64,000 nucleotides of DNA from Candidatus Wolframiiraptor gerlachensis (GTDB taxonomy: Archaea > Thermoproteota > Nitrososphaeria_A > Caldarchaeales > Wolframiiraptoraceae), in assembly GCA_021323375.2 (NCBI GenBank), contig JAJPCT020000016.1:85571-149570 (forward strand), written 5' to 3'. Both the position numbers and the translations under genes were made by a program. Under the pieces are notes generated by a model that saw only the letters and a list, made by a program, of their open reading frames with translations, was not told the DNA's origin and searched no databases. Positions 24,498 to 33,150 of this stretch are shown here, piece by piece (position 1 is the first letter of the stretch; each line of letters begins with the position of its first letter).

Positions 24498-25724
24498 CTA
24501 CTCGGATCTTAAAGCTTGAACCGGGTCCATCCTAGCTGCTTTCACCGCGGGGTATAGCCCCGAGAAAACCCCGACGAGGATGGCGAAGAAGAAGCTCTCT
24601 ATGATGAGCTCCGGCGTGATCACAGGCGTGTATGAGATTTGGAGCGCTTGGCCTATAGGCGTGCTGGCCTCCCTCACTTGGAACATTCTCGCGAAGACGT
24701 CTCCTAGGAGGAGCGATGCCGAGATCCCCAGCACTATTCCGAGGATCCCTCCTATAGCCCCTATTAGGGCTGCTTCTGCTAGGAAGATTGCTGCTACGTG
24801 CTTCTGTGTGAAGCCGAGGGCCCTTAGCACACCGATCTCCCTAGTTCTCTCCATCACGGACATTATCATCGTGTTCATTATTCCTATGCCGGCGACAATA
24901 AGCGAGACGCTCGCAACAATAAGCATGAAGATCGAGAAGTTGGAGATTATCGCCCTAACATTCCTGACTATCGTGAGGGGGCTTATTATCTCTATATCGC
25001 GGCCGTAAATATCCCTGAGCATCTTTATCAGGGGCTCGACGGCATCCGGGGAGCTCGCGACTATCACTATCGCTGGATAATATCTCGAGCCGAACATGTT
25101 CCTCGCCGCTTCCACCGTCGCGAGGATGCTATTATCAACGTCTAGGTAGGGCGTTGAGCCGAACTCGTTGTAAATCGCGCCCACCATGAATGTTTTGGTC
25201 TTGACTGATTGGCTGCCCTGGAAGAGTATGGAGACGGATGAGTAGAGCCTTATGCTCTTGCTCGGGTCTTCAGGAGGGTATGCGACCTTATAGCCTAGGG
25301 CCACGACCGCGACATCAGCCGGCTGGAGCGGCTCGCCCTCAAGCAGCTCCAAGTCCGGAAGTATGAGCTTGATCATCCTAGGATCTGTTGCGAGGAAGTT
25401 AACCTGTCTCTCAATCGAGCCCGACTTCAGCATCACCCTCGTGAAGTAGAATGGCGCTGTGGCCCTTACTCCAGGGAGCCTCGAGAGCATGATCACATCT
25501 GTGTCCGTGAACTTTACCGAGCCCTCGACTGGTATTATCCAGATGTTATTGCTGCCGATCCTCGACAAGACCTCATTGAGGAAGTTGTCGAATCCACTGG
25601 TATTCGATATAAGTGTTATAATCGCTAGTATGCCTATCATTATCCCGAGTATTGTGAGGGCGCTCCGCGTCTTCCTATCCTTGAGCCCCTTGAACGCGTA
25701 CCATAGGATGTCACCCGGCCTCAA
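24498..25724 (-). CDS. FtsX/MacB-type ABC permease, cluster 1
   Basis: The 408-residue permease has a first membrane helix after LKDRKTRSALTILGIMIGIL, a large extracellular MacB-PCD domain (about 45-270), then three helices including MNTMIMSVMERTREIGVLRA, LAEAALIGAIGGILGIVLG and the C-terminal FSGLYPAVKAARMDPVQALR, a standard FtsX ending. It overlaps the Ig-like protein gene by 14 nt. Together with the ATPase (27641) it should form a MacB-like mechanotransmission or export complex. Paralogous to 46038-47306. Confidence 0.9.
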   Translation of the reverse strand: MRPGDILWYAFKGLKDRKTRSALTILGIMIGILAIITLISNTSGFDNFLNEVLSRIGSNNIWIIPVEGSVKFTDTDVIMLSRLPGVRATAPFYFTRVMLKSGSIERQVNFLATDPRMIKLILPDLELLEGEPLQPADVAVVALGYKVAYPPEDPSKSIRLYSSVSILFQGSQSVKTKTFMVGAIYNEFGSTPYLDVDNSILATVEAARNMFGSRYYPAIVIVASSPDAVEPLIKMLRDIYGRDIEIISPLTIVRNVRAIISNFSIFMLIVASVSLIVAGIGIMNTMIMSVMERTREIGVLRALGFTQKHVAAIFLAEAALIGAIGGILGIVLGISASLLLGDVFARMFQVREASTPIGQALQISYTPVITPELIIESFFFAILVGVFSGLYPAVKAARMDPVQALRSE

Positions 25725-27651
25725 CCCTTCTCCGCCTCCTCGCGAGATACACTATGATCACGACCAGTATTATTATCGCGATTATCAGGATTAGTTGGTT
25801 CAGCTGGATCTGCGGTAGCTGTCCCCTCGTCGAGGACTCTACGAGCTGCGGCACCTCGACCACTCCTTCCAAGATTTCCTCACTCCTATTTCTTAGCGAG
25901 TCTAAGTAGCTCAGCCTGAGAACCACTCTCACCTCGCCCTCTCCCTTCTCCAAGCGCTCGACGGGTATGTTGAAGAGTATTGGCGCGTTTGGCTCAACAT
26001 CGCCGAGATAGCTTATCCGGCTTGATGTGAGGTCGCCGCCGACGATCTCTATCCTCGTGTATGACGCCTTCTCGGTTCCCTCATTCAATATCCTCCCAAT
26101 AAGCAGGAGATCCCTGCCCATTCTTTCAAGCGATATCTCTTGGAGCTTGATGTCTATTATCCCCTTGACATACATTCCGATCAGGTGGTTCTCGCTCCTA
26201 ATCCAGCCTCCGGACTCTTTGAAGCTCACCTCGACTCTCAGGTTGAATGGCTCCCCGATTGTTGAGCCTGATGCAGTTTCGGACGGCACATAGACCTTCA
26301 GACTTAGCGTCGTCCTCCCACCCTCACCCAGTTCAGGTATATTCCACGTCGTCGGCCCGATGAGAGTCACCCAGCCCATTGTCGGCGCTATAGTCACCAT
26401 TATATCCCTGAGCCTCTCGCCCGAGATATTCTCTATCGTTATGTTTATGGGCTCTATCATCCCGCCCCGCACATACTCTCCAGAGTATATCCTCAGCCTA
26501 TTCCTCCTACTCTCCTCGAGGATTGTTATCGTGATGCCTTTCTCGACAACATGCCTCCCCTCATCATCAGCATATGTTATCAGTACTGGTATGGAATAGG
26601 AGCCACCAGCAGCCCTCTCATTCACCAGAACATCTATCGAGATCTTTTTCTCGGATCCGGGCCCGAGATCTCCAAGCTTGAGCGAGGTTGAGCCGCTTAG
26701 AACGGTGAGGGGTGGGCTGGCGAGCCTATTCAGCCCGATCTCCACGTTAATATCTCTCGCGGCCTCGTTCCCATTATTCCTCACAATTATATTCAGTGTC
26801 TTGGAATGCGCGGGCTCCATAATCGGGTCGTCAAGCAATACATCGAGGAGAACCCCGACGCCTCCGAGCGGCTTAACCCTCACCATAAGCTCATGCGTCT
26901 CTACAACCTGCTCTCCATAGGAGTTCTGGTATCTCACCTCCGCGATTATGCTGGATGGGCCATCCGCCAGTGCCCTGCTCACAAACACCTTTAACGGGAT
27001 GTTTATGGATGAACTGGGTGCTAAGTTTCCGATGATGTGCCTGCCGCCGCCCTCGAGGAGGGCTAAGCCAACTGAGGCGGATCTCACCCAGATCTCAGCC
27101 GAGGATGCATGGGCTGATCCCATGTTCTCCACGGTTAGCTTGAGATTGGCCTCTGACCCCGGCTCAAGGATGCTCGGGCTAATGGATAGCTTGAGGTCGG
27201 CCCTGCCCGTGATCCTGAATCTAACCTTGACTATCGTCAGGCTTATCGAGTCCTCATCCCACTCGACGTATCTAAGGGCGAGGCTTGCCTCATGCTCGCC
27301 TACCTTAACATCCTCGCCTATGTCTATGAGGAATGTTAGGTAGAAGCGCTCGCCCGATCTAACATGGCCGCTTGTTGATGGGCTTGTTAGGCGCTCACCG
27401 CTCTTGGAATCCCTGAACCCCTCCGGCAAATATAGTGTCCCTTGGACATATCTGATGTCCTCATCCATCGTGTTTATGAGCTCGATAATGAGCTGCGCGT
27501 TCCTATCTCCTGGGGCAGCCTCCATCCTCTTGCTGATGCTCCCGAACCAGGCGTCTGAGAATATTATGTCGGGGACTGAGCCCGCTGAGGCTGTCAGTGG
27601 GATGGCGATTGCTGCCAGTAGTAGGCAGGCTAGGATTAGGCTAATTCTCCT
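25711..27651 (-). CDS. Large extracellular Ig-like (NEW3/CARDB-type) membrane protein, cluster 1
   Basis: The protein (646 residues from the preferred start MRRISLILACLLLA) has a signal peptide, a tandem array of 4-6 beta-sandwich modules, and a C-terminal helix LNQLILIIAIIILVVIIVYL followed by the cytoplasmic RRRRRVEAG. Module signatures recur: SPSILEPGSEANLKLTVENM, IMEPAHSKTLNIIVRNNGNE, MIEPINITIENISGERLRDI. These resemble archaeal COG1361 proteins. It overlaps both the ATPase stop and the permease start, so all are made together. In an organism without an outer membrane it probably replaces the periplasmic adaptor of MacAB systems. Paralogue of 43961-46051. Confidence 0.75.
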   Translation of the reverse strand, partial: RRISLILACLLLAAIAIPLTASAGSVPDIIFSDAWFGSISKRMEAAPGDRNAQLIIELINTMDEDIRYVQGTLYLPEGFRDSKSGERLTSPSTSGHVRSGERFYLTFLIDIGEDVKVGEHEASLALRYVEWDEDSISLTIVKVRFRITGRADLKLSISPSILEPGSEANLKLTVENMGSAHASSAEIWVRSASVGLALLEGGGRHIIGNLAPSSSINIPLKVFVSRALADGPSSIIAEVRYQNSYGEQVVETHELMVRVKPLGGVGVLLDVLLDDPIMEPAHSKTLNIIVRNNGNEAARDINVEIGLNRLASPPLTVLSGSTSLKLGDLGPGSEKKISIDVLVNERAAGGSYSIPVLITYADDEGRHVVEKGITITILEESRRNRLRIYSGEYVRGGMIEPINITIENISGERLRDIMVTIAPTMGWVTLIGPTTWNIPELGEGGRTTLSLKVYVPSETASGSTIGEPFNLRVEVSFKESGGWIRSENHLIGMYVKGIIDIKLQEISLERMGRDLLLIGRILNEGTEKASYTRIEIVGGDLTSSRISYLGDVEPNAPILFNIPVERLEKGEGEVRVVLRLSYLDSLRNRSEEILEGVVEVPQLVESSTRGQLPQIQLNQLILIIAIIILVVIIVYLARRRRRVEAG

Positions 27652-28324
27652 CATAGGCAACACCATCCCTCATTCTCACGATCCTCTTGGCTGGAGCAGC
27701 CGTCTCAGGGTTATGAGTTACGACTACTAGCGTTACGCCGAGCTCCCGGTTAAGCCTCGTGAGAAGATCCACGACCTCGGCTGCTGAGACTGAGTCGAGG
27801 TTTCCAGTCGGCTCATCCGCCAATATTATCCTCGGCCCCGTCACTATGGCCCTGGCGATCGCAACCCTCTGCTGCTCCCCGCCGCTAAGCTCCATCGGCC
27901 TATGATTCATCCTATGTGCTAGGCCAACCATCTCCAACGCCTCTCCAGCCCTCCTCATCCTCTCCTCACCATCAACGCCCTTGATCGCGAGCGGGAGCAT
28001 GACGTTCTCGAGAGCCGTGAGCCGGGGTATCAGGTTGAATGTCTGGAAGACGAATCCTATGAGCTCGTTCCTCAGCCTGCTGAGCTCCACATCACTCATC
28101 TTGCTCGGATCCCTGCCCTCGATCAGGACCCTGCCCCTCGTCGGCCTATCGAGAGCGCCTGCCAAGTGTAGGAACGTGGATTTACCGCTTCCAGAAGGCC
28201 CCATTACCGCCACATGCTCGCCTCGCTTAATCTCTATGTTGAGGCCCCTGAGTGCCGGGACCTCCACCTTGCCCAGCCTATAGATCTTCCAGACATTCTC
28301 AAACTTTATTGCCGGCTGCTCCAG
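27641..28324 (-). CDS. LolD/MacB-type ABC transporter ATPase, cluster 1
   Basis: Walker A GPSGSGKST, Q-loop FVFQTFNLIPRLTALENVML, signature LSGGEQQRVAIARAIV, Walker B IILADEPTGNLDS and H-loop VVVTHNPETA place it in the LolD/MacB ATPase family. The GTG at 28267 would drop the family-conserved N-terminus IKFENVWKIYRLGKVEVPAL, which is encoded in frame upstream; the only start-like codon before it is CTG at 28322-28324, preceded by GGTGAT at 5 nt. It energises the FtsX permease at 24498. The TrmB-type regulator is divergent, about 80 bp away. Confidence 0.85.
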   Translation of the reverse strand: MEQPAIKFENVWKIYRLGKVEVPALRGLNIEIKRGEHVAVMGPSGSGKSTFLHLAGALDRPTRGRVLIEGRDPSKMSDVELSRLRNELIGFVFQTFNLIPRLTALENVMLPLAIKGVDGEERMRRAGEALEMVGLAHRMNHRPMELSGGEQQRVAIARAIVTGPRIILADEPTGNLDSVSAAEVVDLLTRLNRELGVTLVVVTHNPETAAPAKRIVRMRDGVAYEEN

Positions 28325-28405
28325 AAGCCATCACCCCAGCCAAGCTTTTTCAGAGCGCAATAAGTATTTTTTGTAACTCGCTGAGTATTATTACAGGTTT
28401 TCGCG

Positions 28406-29176
28406 ATGGGCCAGCAAGAGGAGCTCGTCCGCGCTCTGAGAAAAGATTGGGCTAAGCGAGTGTGAGGCGAGAGCCTATATTGCCTCTCGCTTGAGCTTGG
28501 CGAGGCGGATGCAGGTGAGATCTCGAGGAGGTCTGGCGTCCCGAGAACTAGGATATATGATGTCCTTGGTAGGCTTGAGGCGGCAGGGATAATTCAGAGA
28601 GTTCTCGGTTCTAGGCCGGCCATCTACTCCGCGATACCGCCTGATAAGGCACTGGAGCCGCTGCGAAGGAAGCTATTCGACGAGGTCTTAGAGGCGATTG
28701 ATAGGCTGAAGCTCATGTATGCCTCGACAAAGACGATCTCAAGATTCAACATGATCCTGCTTAGGGGCGATAGGGCTTACAGGGCAATAATGGATCTTGT
28801 TGAGAGGGCGAGGAGGGATCTTCTCGCGAGGATCTTCTACCTGCCCTCACAAGTGCTGATGGAGCTTGTGGAGAGGCTTAGGGGGCTTAAGCAGCGGAAC
28901 ATCCAGACATACTTCTATGTCGATGCGCGTGTCCTGAGGAGGGAGGTTCCGCTAGATCAACTGGAGGAGATGTTGAAGGAGCTTAGAGGCAGCACCTTCA
29001 CGGCCCTTGTCCCCCTCAGCTTCATATGCGCTGACTTCGAGAGGTTGCTGGTTCTATATGCCTCGCCGGAGAACCCGAGCGAGTGCTACGGCTTCCTAGT
29101 CCATGGATTTGAGGAGGTTGGGAAGATTATCAGGGATCAGCTTGTCGGCGAGCGGGCCTCGTTGGAGAGCAGCTAG
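28406..29176 (+). pseudogene. TrmB-family transcriptional regulator with two compensating frameshifts
   Basis: Three frame segments assemble into one TrmB-like protein: MGQQEELVRAL (from ATG 28406), then EKIGLSECEARAYIAS in a second frame, then LELGEADAGEISRRSGVPRT and RIYDVLGRLEAAGIIQRV back in the first frame, where the winged helix is followed by the coiled/dimer region and sensor-like C-terminal domain to 29176. The shifts lie near 28439 (one extra base) and 28486-28490. Between them the first frame has a TGA at 28463. It is divergent from ABC cluster 1, its likely target. Either the regulator is inactivated or the sequence has two local errors; an internal start would leave only the sensor domain. 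Confidence 0.65.
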
Positions 29177-29187
29177 CGCGCGTCGGC

Positions 29188-30771
29188 CTATTGCATGCTC
29201 CTCCTGGCCAAGAGCTTGTTAATCGCGTTTATCATGGCCTCGACGCTGGCCATTACTATATCCTCCCTCGCGCCCCTCGCGGAGACGAGGTTCCCAGTCT
29301 CATCCTCAACCTTGACAATTACTTCGGCGATGGCATCCGATCCACCCGTAACCGCCTCGATCCTAAACTCCCGAAGGCTTATCCTAGCGAGGTTCTGAAT
29401 CACCCTCTGAATAGCCTTTAGCGACGCGTCGACAGGACCCACCCCAGTCTCCGCCGAGACATACTCCTTTCCGAGCACATTTAGCTTGACGGAGGATGTT
29501 GGTATGACGCCGGTCCCGGTGACGACGACGAGCTCCTCGAGGTTCACTGCCTTCATCCCCTCGATAGGCGCCTCTATCACGGATCTAGCTATCGCGAGTA
29601 CATCGGTATCCGTCACGGTCTTGCCCTTATCACCCAGCTCCTTAACCCTCCTGACTATCTCGTTGAGCTGGCTCTCCGTTGGCCTTAGCCCGACCTCCTC
29701 GAGTATAGTCTTTATCCCATGCTTGCCCGCGTGCTTGCCCGCCACTATCTTCCTCACCCTGCCGACGAGCTCGGGGCTGAATGGCTCGAAGGCGCATGGA
29801 TCCACAACAACGCCCCTAACATGTATCCCTGACTCATGCGCGAACGCGTTATCACCAACTATCGGCTTATGGGGCTGAAGTTGAACTCCCGTTAGCCTTC
29901 TAACGAGCTGGGATGTCGCGTATATCTGCCTCGTATCTATATTCGTCTTCTTCCCGTATAGCAGGGTGAGGGCCATGACGACCTCCTCGAGAGCAGCATT
30001 CCCAGCCCTCTCCCCTATACCGTTCACCGTCACATGTGCTTGGATCGCTCCAGCCTCTATGCCGGCCAGCGTGTTTGCGACCGCGAGCCCGAAATCATTA
30101 TGACAGTGAACGCTTATCGGGATCTTTACAACCTTTCTCAGCTCCATGATTAGGTCATACATGCGCCTAGGTGTCATGATGCCAACAGTATCCGGCACGT
30201 TGATCCTGTCTGCTCCAGCCTCCTCAGCGACCCGGCAGACCTGCTTCAAGAACCCTAGATCGGTCCTCGTGGCATCCATTGGGGAGAACTCACATATGAA
30301 GCCATGATCCTTAACATATGTTATGTATCTCGTGATCCTCTCTAGCGCCTCCTCCCTACTCATGCCAAGAACGCTCTTCAAGTGTATGTCGCTGGTCGAG
30401 TAGAAGACGTGGATGGAGTCCGGCTCGACGCTGATCGCCGCGTCCACATCCCCCTGATCAGCTCTTGCGAGAGCACATATCTCGGCCTTGAGACCAGCCT
30501 CCTTAATCAGCTTGAAAGCCCTCCTCTCGCCCTCCGAAGCGACCGGGAACCCGGCCTCAATCACATCAACACCAAGCTTGTCCAGCTGTATCGCTATCTC
30601 CAGCTTCTGCTCCGGCGTCAAGCTTACTCCCGGAGCCTGCTCACCATCCCTCAAAGTCGTATCAAATATACGGATAATCTCGCTCAACTCTGGAGACCGC
30701 CGAGGGCGGGGACTATTAAGCCTTTTTGATCGGAATTGTAAAAACTTATTACCCATCATGAGAGCTTCCAC
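29188..30771 (-). CDS. leuA: 2-isopropylmalate synthase (LeuA/CimA family)
   Basis: The 527-residue enzyme has IIRIFDTTLRDGEQAPGVSL, the catalytic Arg-Asp and Glu motif, then SVHCHNDFGLAVANTLAGIE (metal His pair), VNGIGERAGNAALEEVVMAL and AFAHESGIHVRGVV, plus a C-terminal LeuA allosteric domain (about 400-520). It condenses acetyl-CoA with 2-oxoisovalerate for leucine synthesis; citramalate synthase is the close alternative. No other leu gene is nearby. About 25 poorly conserved residues precede the barrel, so the true start may be internal (for example MGNKFLQF). It converges on the TrmB-like gene. Confidence 0.88.
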   Translation of the reverse strand: MEALMMGNKFLQFRSKRLNSPRPRRSPELSEIIRIFDTTLRDGEQAPGVSLTPEQKLEIAIQLDKLGVDVIEAGFPVASEGERRAFKLIKEAGLKAEICALARADQGDVDAAISVEPDSIHVFYSTSDIHLKSVLGMSREEALERITRYITYVKDHGFICEFSPMDATRTDLGFLKQVCRVAEEAGADRINVPDTVGIMTPRRMYDLIMELRKVVKIPISVHCHNDFGLAVANTLAGIEAGAIQAHVTVNGIGERAGNAALEEVVMALTLLYGKKTNIDTRQIYATSQLVRRLTGVQLQPHKPIVGDNAFAHESGIHVRGVVVDPCAFEPFSPELVGRVRKIVAGKHAGKHGIKTILEEVGLRPTESQLNEIVRRVKELGDKGKTVTDTDVLAIARSVIEAPIEGMKAVNLEELVVVTGTGVIPTSSVKLNVLGKEYVSAETGVGPVDASLKAIQRVIQNLARISLREFRIEAVTGGSDAIAEVIVKVEDETGNLVSARGAREDIVMASVEAMINAINKLLARRSMQ

Positions 30772-30783
30772 CCCAATATTCCG

Positions 30784-30990
30784 CTAGAATCCTCAGGACA
30801 TTTATGCTCTCAAGTCTACCCCAGAATCGTTTTTCTACACTCCTCACATATTATCTGGATAATCTTCCCATTCACAATGACTGCTAACCCCTAGTCCTTT
30901 CTCCTAACTCCTTCCTCGTAAGGGTTATGATGCTTCTACATAGATTGCATACCGCCTCATGCTTCTCAATATAATTGAACCTTCCTGATT
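30784..30990 (-). pseudogene. Decayed copy of the zinc-knuckle gene (copy 2)
   Basis: The minus strand encodes IEKHEAVCNLCRSIITLTRK and then, in another frame, LAVIVNGKIIQIICEECRK. These are colinear with EAVCDLCGSLIALTK and YAVIVDSRIVQVVCEACRK of the intact gene at 1039-1251. The frame breaks near 30890, and one extra A in the A5 run after TGTAG (30832-30836, relative to copy 3) would shift the tail. It lies divergently upstream of the truncated IS110-like copy, the same relative arrangement as copy 1. Confidence 0.55.
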
Positions 30991-31149
30991 CTATCCCACC
31001 ATGTAAACCCCATCTAGAAATTAGGTCTCCACAGATTTGTTTGGTAGGGAGCCGGAATTCCGCCTCCACAAACTCTCACAAAACGGAATTCGGGGAGGTA
31101 GGGAGGCTGAAAAAGTCTTAACTCCCGGGTTGAGAAGTCTGATGAGAGT

Positions 31150-31563
31150 TTGAGAATCCTCGATTATGGCCGCAAGATAATCGAGGAGGTTATGAGTGAT
31201 AAGTATTATGCGGCGATATACAGGATAGCATGCGAGGAGCTTAAGCTCAAGGATAGCGTTGAAGTTGCAATATCGGTGGTAAGGTTACCATTAAACTGGA
31301 AGCTTAGCAGGCTTAGAGGTTTGCTGGGCCTGACGCCGCACAAGGGGAAAAATATAATCACAAGTTGCGTACACATTTGACAAAACTCGCGGCATCAATC
31401 TATCTCAATAATAAACGATATGGAATCGGAACGGGGCTCCTTGAAGGCATAAACTGCATGCCGTGCAGTAAAACGCTCTATAAATTACAACAACTAAGAA
31501 TACTAAAGATATTGAAGAGGGCATGGCAGCAGAGACGACGTATGCTGGCCGGCGGGCAGTAAA
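31150..31563 (+). pseudogene. Truncated, frameshifted IS110-like transposase (second copy)
   Basis: The first frame reads RKIIEEVMSDKYYAAIYRIA and VVRLPLNWKLSRLRGLLGLTP. After a shift near 31345-31365 the rest reads HLTKLAASIYLNNKRYGIGT and LRILKILKRAWQQRRR, ending at TAA 31561-31563. This aligns with residues of about 160-286 of the 2261-3121 transposase. The catalytic RuvC-like half is missing. The protein is dead, yet the structured tail that follows is well preserved. Confidence 0.7.
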
Positions 31564-31695
31564 AGCCGGAGAGCCGGTGGCAGTGAGACACTACCCGCCA
31601 CGGGATCATCCCGTGGTGGCTCCTCAGATAATCCCGCCGGCCGGCTACGACGGCTCGCCGGCCAGCCCCACCCCTAACCCTTTTTCCATCCCTAA
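31564..31695 (+). ncRNA. Second copy of the structured RNA-like tail
   Basis: Two bases after the TAA, GCCGGAGAGCCG (31566-31577) pairs with CGGCTCGCCGGC (31652-31663) with a single A-G mismatch. Inside, CCGCCACGGGA (31596-31606) pairs with TCCCGTGGTGG (31610-31620) around a TCA loop, keeping the same CCGCC/GGTGG base and G-U pair as copy 1 while the upper stem sequence differs. The 3' end, GCCGGCCAGCC...CCCTTTTTCC, is shared with copy 1. Conservation of pairing rather than sequence argues for an RNA that acts as a structure. It could serve in trans with the intact transposase. Confidence 0.5.
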
Positions 31696-31751
31696 TATTT
31701 CATGAAAAGCTTTCTAAATAACATCTCCAAATATAGAAGGGTTGGGTTGAC

Positions 31752-33137
31752 TTGATCCAGAAAATTTGTCTTCATTATCTGAGAGAGGATGTTGCGAGGG
31801 AGATCTCGAGATTCTGCTCTGGTAGATGGGTTGCCTTGGAGTGTAGGTCGAGTGGCGGGGGTCGAGCTTTTTACAGGTATTGGCCTGATGATGGGCCGCT
31901 CACGATTAGGGAGCCACCTGACATAAAGAGGATTATCAACAGGTTTGGTAATAAGATGCCGAGGACTATCTATGGCTCCGCGAATATCTATCGAAGGCTT
32001 GAGCGAAGGGAGGATGTCTCCGATCCGAGTAATATCCTCATGAGCACGCCGAGCTGGGATGTTGATGGATCATTGGAGGAGGTTGAGCTAATCAAGGAGG
32101 CTGCAAGGATACTTGTTGACGCTCTTAGGAGTGAGGGCGTCGAGAAGTCGGTATATCTCATCTGGTCCGGCCGCGGGATACATGTCCACCTGAATGAGAA
32201 GGCGATAAGTGGTGAGATTTGGGGGAGGGGGCCTCTAAGAGTCTCATTCGCGATAGCCGAGTATATTCTTGGGCGCGTGAAGGATGAGCTTGAGGCTGTA
32301 TGCGAAAGGTCGAGGTCGCCTGATAGGAGGCTCAAGATCGAGAATCTCATGGATATTCAGAGGGTCTTTACGGCGCCTCTAAGCATTCATCGAGAGCTCG
32401 ATCTCGTCGCAGTCACGATCAAGCCGGATGATCTCGAGAAATTTGGGATAGAGTGGGCTAAGATTGATGGTTATAAGCACTGGAGTGGGTGGGATGAGTA
32501 TGAGCCGGGCGAGGCTGATGATCTTGCGTTAAGGGCTCTCGCGGAGATCAGGGGAGACCTTAGGATGACGATAGGTGGGGAGGGGAAGGGGGGAGTAGAG
32601 GAGGTCAAGGACGTTCAGCAGGTTGCTCGGGCTGGCCAGATTGGCAGGTTTCAGGTCATGGGCCTCCTCCAAGCCGCGAGGTATTATGTGCTGAAGGGCG
32701 ATCTCGAGCTCGCCAAGTCCTTCGGCCTCAATAGGGCGATATTCTATGCTTGGGCTAAGAAGCGCGGCGTAACCGTGAGGAGGGCTGGAAGGGGCTTAAG
32801 ATCCATCCAGCCATCCGAGAGGGAGGAGATTGAGGAGAGGGTTGGTGATGAGGTCGCCTATCGGTCTCCACGTGGATACTTCATGATAGGTGGGCAGATT
32901 CAGAGACCCGTGGACTTCGACCGCATGATAGCCGCGAGGTTTGGGCGGAGCTTCGAGAAATTCTGGAACGCGGCCATAGAGTATGTTAAGAGCTTCCCGG
33001 AGAGCGTCCTCAAGAGCCAGCGAGAGTTCTATGAGAAGGTCTATCTGCCGGTGAGGGATCAGCCTGAGAAGATCCTAGAGCGGAGGGAGCGTGGCCAAGA
33101 GGCCTCAAGCCTTGATCAATCCCACGACATGTCATAG
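31752..33137 (+). CDS. Primase-like protein of the archaeo-eukaryotic primase (AEP) superfamily
   Basis: The 461-residue protein carries the three AEP motifs: STPSWDVDG (Asp103, Asp105), YLIWSGRGIHVHL (Ser139, Gly140, His144) and, with Glu197 in place of the usual Asp, KIENLMDIQRVF followed by APLSIH (His213). It is shorter and more divergent in the catalytic core than a replicative PriS, and has an extra C-terminal domain of about 170 residues (RFQVMGLLQAARYYVLKG, FGLNRAIFYAWAKKRGV, YRSPRGYFMIGGQIQRPVDF). The start here is TTG, after GGGTTGAC. The next gene is a PRTase-like protein 13 bp away. A repair, primer or RNA-synthesis role is likely; catalytic activity is unproven. Confidence 0.7.
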   Translation: MIQKICLHYLREDVAREISRFCSGRWVALECRSSGGGRAFYRYWPDDGPLTIREPPDIKRIINRFGNKMPRTIYGSANIYRRLERREDVSDPSNILMSTPSWDVDGSLEEVELIKEAARILVDALRSEGVEKSVYLIWSGRGIHVHLNEKAISGEIWGRGPLRVSFAIAEYILGRVKDELEAVCERSRSPDRRLKIENLMDIQRVFTAPLSIHRELDLVAVTIKPDDLEKFGIEWAKIDGYKHWSGWDEYEPGEADDLALRALAEIRGDLRMTIGGEGKGGVEEVKDVQQVARAGQIGRFQVMGLLQAARYYVLKGDLELAKSFGLNRAIFYAWAKKRGVTVRRAGRGLRSIQPSEREEIEERVGDEVAYRSPRGYFMIGGQIQRPVDFDRMIAARFGRSFEKFWNAAIEYVKSFPESVLKSQREFYEKVYLPVRDQPEKILERRERGQEASSLDQSHDMS

Positions 33138-33150
33138 CCTCGGGCCATGC

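Noticed and set aside
29195..30787. Several plus-strand ORFs over leuA (including 130 and 115 codons)
   Set aside because: Antisense to the conserved isopropylmalate synthase, with Ser/Thr-rich shadow composition.
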